Positions 56,024-64,000 of a DNA stretch of 64,000 nt are shown piece by piece. The stretch lies in NCBI GenBank assembly GCA_015680685.1, contig MNCI01010116.1, positions 283,786 through 347,785 of the forward strand, read 5' to 3'. The first letter of the stretch is position 1. The number at the start of each line of letters is the position of its first letter. A model generated the notes under the pieces. It did not search any database, was not told the DNA's origin, and saw nothing but the letters and a program-made list of their open reading frames with translations. Origin of the DNA: Gnetum montanum. Its lineage: Eukaryota > Streptophyta > Gnetopsida > Gnetales > Gnetaceae. Made by a program: the position numbers and the translations under genes.

Positions 56024-57966
56024 CATTCTATGATGACTACCTAAATTTTCACCTTTTTATTATACACCATTCTTCGTATTTTTTTCATTTTCTTGAATAT
56101 TTTATGACTTATTCTATATATTTTTACATTTATTTTTCCTAATTTTACTTTATTTTGTTTGTTTGTGATGAAATCTCTAATTTTTTTCATGGCTATTACT
56201 ACTTTTGGAAGTTACTTAAATGTAGTATATAATGTTCTGATTAATCACTAAATGACTAGATTTTATCTTTGGATTATGTTCTCAAATTAATAGCTTGTTA
56301 ATTTTCTGGTGATATCAAGTAGTGAGTCCACAATATTCATCCATTCCATCTCATTTTATGAGATTTTGTATCATGGGAACATGAGGTCCTTCGACCCTTA
56401 CAACTTAAAGTAATTAATGATATTGTTACTTAGAAACTCGAAATGGACCAAGTGGAAATGGACAAGGATATGACTTTAAGGGGATTTATCATCTTTTTTT
56501 TCCAACTTCTTTCCTGAGTTTCATGATTCTTATTCATTGGTCTCTTACCACTCCTATTATCGACCATAATAGGAAGCATGTCTTTGCATGATGTGGTTCT
56601 TGTAAAAAAAAAGAAGAAAGAAAAAAACATGTAAATTTAAAGCAAACTCCTTAGAAAAAATAATTGGCTACAAGCACTAGTTATGGAGTTGCAAAGACAT
56701 GTTACCCATGCCTAAGGGCACCCCTCTAACCAAGGCCCTTCTTATCTTTCTGCTTCTTTTTTTTTCTTTTCTTAGAGTAGTGGTTGTCCTTTGGGCATTG
56801 TTATGAACTCTTGATGGTTGAAGGATCAAGATATTACAATGCAAAGTTAGTGAATATGGATGTACTTGGTTTAGATGAGGATGGAATGGTATCAGATCAT
56901 CTTAAACACATACTTTACAAGGACTTCAAGTGCCTAGGATAAGGATCTCTGATCATTCTCTCTCTACCATCATTCTTATCTCATCACTAATCACTTCACT
57001 ACCTCCTATCATGCTTAATTAATGTATTTGTTATGACAAGTGGCATAATCTTTAGATGATCTCTTCTATGGATTCAAATTTTAACTTTTAGTTACCATTA
57101 ATCATCCTTGGTGTGCACAAACTCCTTGTGATAAGAGCATGCAAGTACATCATAGGCAGAAGCTTACTTTAGGGAGGATCCAATAGCATGCCCTTTGGTC
57201 TCTTTAAGTTAAACTTCCTATCCCTTAGCCATTTCTATGATTGATCTCATCAACTTGCATTCCAGATGTCCAATTTTTCTTTTTCTTGGCATTAACCATT
57301 CCTCAAAATCCAATCCATTCTCCTCTCCCAATGGACTCACAATCCTCTTATATGTTTTTGTCATCCTTCTATGTTTTTTTGGCTTCCATTGGGCTTTAAT
57401 TTCATCCCCAAACTCATCCAAAATTTCTCATTTTTCCTATGCAAAAGTTGGCTGTGAATAGTTGCATCTAGGCATCCCCATTGACACATCCCCTTCGACA
57501 TAACATAAAAACACTATGTATACATATGATACTTAGCCATTTTTTCACCATTTCTCACAAACACTATAAGAGTTTTTCAATTTTTCAAAGCCCAACAACC
57601 TTTCAAAAACTATAACTCTCAAACTATTAACTTAATTCACCATGTTTTTAAATCCTTGAGCTATCAGAGGTAAGCTTTATGTTGTGGAGGACATAAACCT
57701 TTAGTTTTTAAAGGAAAATTCTTGAAATTTTCATAATTCCTCAAGGATTATCCATTAAAATAAAAATAAATTACTCATCCCAAGTGAGTTAATCCTAACA
57801 AACAAACTCTAGTAGCTAATTAGTAACATAGTATTAAAATTAAAATAATATCACTTGCCAAGATTACAAACCAACCTAAGTATAACCCAATATAATAAGA
57901 AAGGTATTTAAAGAACTAAGGGTTCTAAAGTAAAAAGCTAATCCTGCATTATGTTTGTGATTATAG
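56024..57966 (+). other. Element D non-coding region with promoter-like module and candidate intron
   Basis: No ORF is supported. It opens after CTCAGTCATGGAAGAGATG (55990-56010, decayed polypurine-like motif). A GTGAGTCCACAATATTCATC block (56321) and the A-rich cassette (56578-56655) follow. The module GCATCCCCATTGACACATCC (57471-57490) with a weak TATA (57515-57526) resembles D's own U3. The donor CAGAG|GTAAGC is at 57670 and the acceptor GATTATAG ends at 57966, directly before the ATG (297-nt candidate intron). This is the best preserved splice pair among the large-ORF elements. Confidence 0.5.
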
Positions 57967-60808
57967 ATGACACCAAAGAGAACTATAGGTAAGAGGGCCT
58001 TCCTAGCTTAGGGAGAAGTGACCAAGAGGAGGAAAGGACAAGCAGCAACAACCAAAGTAGCCCCAGGAGCAAGTAGCTAAGGCAACCCATGCAACAAGAC
58101 CTCTTCGGGAGGAGCCTGAAGTGGAATCTATCCAACATATTTCCATAGCAGAAATAGGCTAATCTATGTAGGATGAAGTTCCTAGGCCAAGGCCTAACCT
58201 TGAAGTTACCCTCACGGAGGCCTACCTAGAGAAGATAAGAACTAAGAAGGTTCATATTTTCATGTTCCATGAATTGAACTTTGGATCCTTCTTGGAATTG
58301 GTACCAAAAGAAGTCCACATGCAATTACAAGGGTTTCCCATGTGGTCCATTCTCTTCAATAGTAGAGAATGATACATGGAAGAGACTTACCGGTTTTGGA
58401 ACAACCGATAGGAAGACACATCTTTAAAATCAAAGACATCATCATCTCCTAATTTGTTGAGGCCATTGCGGAGGTCCTTAATTTGCTTAATACTAGGGCA
58501 AAGTTGATTGAAATTTCCACATAAGTGACTTTTGAAGGTAAGAAGGAGTGTATCTAGTGTTGCTATGAAGTGGACTGTAACAAGTACTATGTCCTCATCA
58601 AGGCAAATCATGCATACTTTAAGATCACAACCTATCAATTGAATCCAACTATAAGGCCTAGTAAGGTAGCAATCTTCTTTACTCGGGCATTTGTTGCTCT
58701 AAGTGAAAAATTCCCCATCAACCTTTCTTCACTTATTTATTTATAAATCAAAAAGCATTTTAAGGAAAATAATAAGGGAAGGAAGAGACTTCCCTTTTTG
58801 TGCCTAATTTACAAATTGTGCAAGAGGGGAGGTATAACATACTATGTTAATGACATGGTTCACCACACTCTTGATGCATCATGATAGGAGATGATGAAGG
58901 ATAAGGTAGCAGCTAAGTTGTAAGAGGAGGAGAGGCCACCACCATTACCATCTATAGGAGAAACTACACTAAAGGTGCTTGTAGCTATTGAGAGACTTCA
59001 AAAGGTTTGTGAGAAGAAGCTATAGCAATAACAAGGCTCAACAGGTGATGGAAAGTCCTTAGTTTATCATCCAACCTTGAGCCATCTTAACAAGATCACC
59101 AAGACCATCAACTGGCTAGATTGGAAAGTAGCCCCGCTATTCTCAGCTCAAAAGGACCAGGTGCCATGAGAGCCAATCCAAGTACTTGGGAGGTTATAGT
59201 ATTCATTCTAAGATAAACATTTCCTAAAATTTTAGAAAATACTATGACTTTCTCCATAATGTTGGAGAAAAGTGAGGAGGGACTATCCTGGTTATGTAGC
59301 ATAAAGGATAGGAGATAGTAGTAAAAGTGGTGACTAATAGGGTGGCTAAAGTCCCAAATGCTCTTATGATGATTGTACTAGACATCACCATGATGGTGGA
59401 CATCCAAGCATCTGTGGAAGCAAGGAGTGGTCAATTAAGTGCTACCCAAAACAAAGAAGTGTTGGAACAATTGGTTGGAGCTAGGTAACTACTTTCAAAG
59501 ATCTTCGATTTTCTAGATGAGATCACTGTGAACTAGTTGTAGTTGTTGAGATAAGGGGCAAGTTGTTAATTACCAAAGCTCAATTGAAGGTAGCCACTAA
59601 TACCAATCATCAGTTGGCTACCGAAGTTGTAGAATTACACGCTCTTCCCTTTGACCCTATCATCCTTAGATTAGAGCTAATTATGGATGAAGCTTTTGAC
59701 AGCTTCAACATAGATTACAAAAGGTTAAGAATGTGAAGGAGGTAGTAGCCTTCAGTGCATTCTTCTTAGAAGCCATGATCTTTAACACCAACAAGGATTT
59801 GTTGCAAGTCTAAAAAGAGAACTTGGTCCTAATTAAAGATAATCATTGCCTATGAAATGTTGAGCAACAATAGGACCAAATGGTTAAATTCATTCACCAA
59901 TAGTAGCAATAGCTAGCTTAGGTTAATCTAGATCTCAAAAGGTCAGTACCAGAGAATCATAATCTCTCGATGGAGGAAGTCTATGCGCTTTGCATAATAT
60001 AGCCATTTAGGTAGCCACTTGGAAGAATGAGGCCCTAAAATTTGAACAAGTGAAAAATCATTACATGGAGTAGGTCAAACTTCTTAAAGAGATTAATGAA
60101 AAAGAAATTCAATTGGCAAAGACAAAGATGAATGAGGTTTTCCAGTAACTCCAATAATGAGACAATGTATGGCAACCCATCTTTGATGGATTGAACATGT
60201 ATAACAAAGTTGAAATCCACCTGAAGAAGTTGCAAATCGAGGAGATGATAGAATAGATGGAGCTCACCAACCTTCGCTATGAAAACCTGGCTATGCTGAT
60301 AGTAGGAAGACTATGGACAAAGCTGGAAAAGTAGGTGTCTAGTTCCTACCTCCTGTATGAGGTAGAATTCAAGCATCACAAAGAGACTAAACAACAATTG
60401 GAGATAACCAACATAGAGCTTGAAGTTCTCAAGAGAAAATCCACTAATCAATGATCTATTTTCAAGAACTTGGCTTGAAGGATGAATGACTATCATGAGC
60501 TGTAGAACTTAGTAAATATGTTTGATATCGAATGTAAGCAATTTGTAGCATAGTTTGTGAACAAAAAGAAGCTATTTCCTTTAATGCCATGTCCTTGAAA
60601 CATCCCTGCACTAGCCCACATCGGTGAAGTCACATGGTGTGCTTATGATCCATGTAGCAAAGAAGAAAAGATGAAAGCATTAGTAAATGCTTTCAAAATC
60701 CTAGCAAGAGTAGCAGTAGTAGTAAGACAACCTTAACATCCACTAGTGTTGAAACTTGGTAAAAAACCTTCAACATCATAGAAGCTTCCACCTCTAGGTC
60801 CTATTTGA
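57967..60808 (+). pseudogene. Element D 3' ORF: plant-transposon-domain plus coiled-coil protein (broken)
   Basis: It is the fourth copy of the ~950-codon 3' ORF. The start ATGACACCAAAGAGAAC parallels C's ATGGTCCAAAAAGAGG. RYMEETYRFWNNR-like sequence (58370-58410) and FTRAFVALSEKFPINL-like (58680-58720) then LPFLCLIYKLCKRGG (58788-58830) mark the N-terminal domain. SMEEVYAL (59970) and MELTNLRYENLAMLIVGR (60256-60310) mark the coiled-coil half. TAG/TGA stops are numerous. It ends with CCACCTCTAGGTCCTATTTGA at about 60808. Confidence 0.7.
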
Positions 60809-61053
60809 GAATTCTTTATGACTTCAAAAATCCTATAGGAAATTGCTACAGTTTTTGGTAAAGTGTCCAATTTTGTTGTAATGGATACTAATGTTTGTAA
60901 TCCCATACAATTTGACTCTCAGAGTTGGTGGAGTTAGTGAGTCAATCTATTTGTCTTTTAGTTAATAAATTCCATACTTCTTGAAATTTTGTAAGAAGCT
61001 TGATCCTACTTTTTTTTTACTTGAGAATGAGTTTTCAATTAGTTGTGGGAGTA

Positions 61054-61925
61054 TGATGAGGCATAACTAGACAAGTTACATTGATGGACATGCATTGATG
61101 TAACCCTGTTGACGTATCCTTCTTGATGCTTGATCAGATACATTTACATAGATGTGTTAATGTTGATGTAGGTAGGGCCTATATAAATGCTCTCACCATC
61201 CACACTTATGGCACTTATAATTCATAGCTTAGCCAAGTTCTTTTACTTTTATTTCTCTAAAGTTAAAATATTTTTCCTATGAGTTCTTGTAGTGTGAATT
61301 TAAGAGATTGTGTGGTGCTTTATTTGAATGCTTATGTACCTAAACACATTGGCATGAATGGAAATAAAGTAAATATTTTCTATATTCATTGCAGCACTTA
61401 GATTAGTTTACCTTTTTCATTTAGCACTTTACTTTAAAAGTATTTTATATTCATGGATTTAAATAATTAATACAATTAACCATAAATACATAAGCACAAC
61501 CACTTCAAGCATAACATATTACACTTGGTAATCCTAGTAGTGGATATTTGGCATGCCTAGTAATAGCCACTTGGTAACCCAACAACATTAATATGAGTTT
61601 GGCATGTATATGGTGAGAAAGAATGATTACTTTACATTAGGATAGTTAGTTACTAGATTAGCTAAGTAGTTAGATAATCAATTGTTCAATCTTCGTTCAC
61701 TCATTTAGCTATTAGGATAAAAAATTATATAAAAATACTTATAAAAATAGACATCATGTGCCTTAAATCATGTTTAACCATATATATTGATAACACAAGT
61801 GTAAGTTAGGAAGACAACAATCATACAACTTCATGATTCACCGTTTAGTACTATAGGCAACTTAGGACACTAAGTTTATGGAATTTGATCAAATCGCTAG
61901 TAAATGCTCATGATTCATATGGTTG
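61054..61925 (+). repeat. 3' LTR of D (last ~27 bp missing)
   Basis: It begins TGATGAGGCATAAC after the decayed polypurine tract AGTTGTGGGAGTA (61041-61053). TATATAAA lies at 61180-61187 and AATAAA at 61373-61378. U3 has GATG/CATCC-type inverted repeats (61080-61165). It matches other LTRs up to CATATGGTTG and then breaks off before the usual CTCATCA end. Confidence 0.85.
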
Positions 61926-64000
61926 ACTTTATCTTTGTTATATAATGACATCATTCAATAATGGGAACATGACAGGTAGGAAAGGATCAACCCTTTCCCT
62001 TGTTTAGAAGCACACTCATAGCGATTCACTTCTTCCTAAATGGTGCCTTATAAAGAGAAGGAAAAAGTTCTCTCTAAACATAAAAGGACACGTCAATAAG
62101 AAATAATGAATAATTTGCAATAGAAGCTAAAAGGTTTTCATTCTTGACCCTCCAAAACAAAAATAATTTAATATTATAGAAAATAAATTAATGTTTTAGC
62201 TTTTACTAGGAGCTTTTTTACTTGAAGTTATAGCTAAAAAGCTAACATCTTTGAAAATATGATATTTAACTCTTAACGAAATGTCATAGTTATGATCTTC
62301 AAAATAATTGTACATAATAGCCTTCAAATAGAGTAGGGAACAAGTGGTCAAAGATCCTTCCAAAGCAAAGAAAAAAAGTAGACAAAGCAGATTGATCAAC
62401 AGTAATGGAGTATTGAAACCTAAAATAATTGAAACATATATACACCCTAAGATATATAGTCTAAATAGAACTTTATAACTTAGCATTGTCCACCAAAATC
62501 AAATTTATGAGTTAGAGCTTCCAAATCAAGAGTCTTAATACTAGGCAAACACCTCATTATTTGATCATCTTGAATGACTTCATTGATTATTAGTTGAAAG
62601 TTGTTTTACAACCTTTAGAAGTTAATTTCCAAGCATGTTGAGCAACAAGATACTAAAAAATCATGAAAAATGAGTATTTCCTTCCATAAATAGGACATTG
62701 AAGAGAAAAAATTCTCATATGTTTAAGATGAGTGTTGATAGGAAGACCTTGATGAACAAGACACCATAAAAAATATAAATTTTTGAAAACTTTAGAGCTT
62801 TCCAAATATCTTTCATTTTCCTCATCCAATAGCATGAAGATAATTGCATTTATGAAGTTGATTAAATTTTTTATGAATAAAATCATTCTTTGTAATAATC
62901 TCATAAGAAAATTTGGAATTAAAAGGAAAAAATAGATTTGGCATCCTTCAAATCAATGGTTCGAAAAGCTTGACATTAAGTATTATCAACTTTAAATAAA
63001 TTATTAAGTTTATAAATTAAATTTTCAAACTTCCTTTTCTTTTTTCTATTCAAACCATAAAGGCTAACAACTACATTTTGTGTAATTCATCTATCATGCA
63101 TATGTAGGCAAGAAACTACAATGATACCAAATTTGCTCTAAGTGGTACATAATCTAGATGAATTAGTTGCTCAAGCTCTTTCATTAGAAGGAAGCCACTA
63201 TGAGCTTATTTACTTAAGCATATCTTCTAAAACTATAATACCATTGTAGTTTTAGTACTTACTAAGCTTGTATAATGTTATTCAAATTTGTTTAAGAACC
63301 AGAAAACCAAGACTAAAAATGGATTGAGGAAAAGGAATATAGTAAAGAAAGTTATTAGAAGATCAACTATTATCATTCTTAGGTTTTTCTATCATAAGTT
63401 TATTTCTTAAAAGAAGCATGCAAATATCATCTCTATTATTACACTTAGTAATCCATTTTTCTGTAAGAGAAACCTTTGTTATAATAATTAATGAGGTTAA
63501 GTTCTCCATCTTTCTTGTAATTAGTGTAGATATCCCAAACAATTTAAAAAAAAAACCTTTCTACTTTATGTAGCAGACCAAAGAAACTAATGGATAATAT
63601 AATTAATTCTATCATAAGAAGTTGTAGAATGAGCTTAATAACTAGAGTAATAAACATTAGTTGATTAAAGAATCTAGTTAATAACTAAATCTTTTTAAGC
63701 AAGGGTGAGCTTTTTTCTTTATATTTATGAAGTTTGTTTTCTATTTTATCAACCACATAATTCCACAAAATAGTAATATTAGACTTAAAAGAGAAAGATA
63801 TTCCCAAAATTTTAAAGATTTTTTTTTTCAAGATCTTCTAAGACTTGAAAGTAACCCACTCATTAATATTTTCATTACAATAAATAGTAGATTTATGCTA
63901 ATTTATATGAGAGCCAAATAACATGTAGCAATCCTCCACTCTAACTAATGGAGTATTAATATATTGTAGGGAATTGTTAATCATAAGAAAAGAATCATCA
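61926..64000 (-). pseudogene. Decayed LINE (L1-type ORF2, C-terminal half), continues beyond window
   Basis: Read on the minus strand from the right edge, KILGISF...WNYVV.KIENKLHKYKEK (about 63700-63830) fits the post-RT motif of plant L1-like LINEs (LGIPLS...W..V..K...KL..WK). Segments like KVAWE..C.PK..GGL...N.AL..KW (about 63430-63560, badly decayed) and then FLWCLVHQGLPINTHLKHMRI....CPIYG (62680-62790) fit the zf-RVT region (LW......LPT...L.....CP.C). Multiple stops and frame changes. The 3' part (61926-62600) includes an open 96-codon stretch (62196-62486) I cannot name. No poly-A tail or target duplication is visible next to D's LTR. Confidence 0.6.

Larger units (their letters stand above)
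44607..61925 (+). mobile_element. D: decayed Athila-like Ty3 element, 5' truncated, host of N3
   Basis: The pieces 44607-48494 and 55922-61925 carry Gag C-terminus, protease, RT, RNase H, integrase, non-coding region, 3' ORF and 3' LTR, in the same order as A and B. Its own 5' LTR and most of Gag are missing; an inverted LTR fragment lies there. N3 interrupts the last codons of integrase. Stops and frameshifts are as dense as in B. Confidence 0.85.

Noticed and set aside
1-64000. Host genes, tRNA or rRNA genes, CRISPR arrays
   Set aside because: I found no host coding sequence, no cloverleaf-like tRNA and no regularly spaced direct repeats. The tRNA-Asp-like bases are PBSs only.

Overview
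The window is plant nuclear DNA from a repeat-dense, heterochromatin-like part of a large genome. No host gene is recognisable. Nearly all of it is made of nested Ty3/gypsy LTR retrotransposons of the Athila type: fused gag-protease-RT-RNase H-integrase proteins with family-typical motifs, a tRNA-Asp-type primer binding site, LTRs bounded by TGATGA...TCATCA, and an extra ORF between integrase and the 3' LTR. A seed plant is likely, but the sequence alone does not say which one. The 189-base N run shows this is a draft assembly.

Layout. 1-906 is the 3' end and LTR of a non-autonomous element (N1), inserted in the gag of an old element B (907-1381). Element A (+, 1382-20325) sits in the same gag. 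A is itself interrupted by an unclassified 1-kb segment (6396-7375) and a second non-autonomous element N2 (7376-13310). B resumes at 20326 with gag end, protease, RT, RNase H and integrase. A minus-strand solo LTR (24391-25433) interrupts its integrase, and the complete minus-strand element C (26883-38006, perfect 5-bp TSD GCATG) interrupts its 3' non-coding region. B then ends with its 3' ORF (38801-41650) and 3' LTR (41887-42717). A decayed stretch and an inverted LTR fragment (42718-44606) lead to element D (+, 44607-61925). D carries the complete minus-strand non-autonomous element N3 (48495-55921, near-perfect TSD) in the tail of its integrase. From 61926 to the right edge is a decayed minus-strand LINE.

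How the parts relate. A, B and D are autonomous-type elements, all broken by stops and frameshifts. N2 and N3 share one internal deletion that fuses the protease region to the last codons of integrase and removes RT, RNase H, most of integrase and the large 3' ORF. They therefore look like one parasitic lineage moved in trans. C is a different derivative, with gag and the 3' ORF but no protease or pol.

The most interesting feature is shared by A, B, C and D. About 1.5-2 kb of non-coding DNA after integrase leads to an LTR-like promoter module (palindromic repeats plus TATA resembling each element's own U3), then a candidate intron whose acceptor abuts the ATG of a ~950-codon protein. That protein has an N-terminal domain like the 'putative plant transposon protein' family and a long coiled-coil C-terminal half. 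The non-autonomous lineage keeps the intron but has replaced the large ORF with a ~63-codon ORF ending in a hydrophobic segment. These are inferences from comparing the copies by eye; no alignment or search was run.
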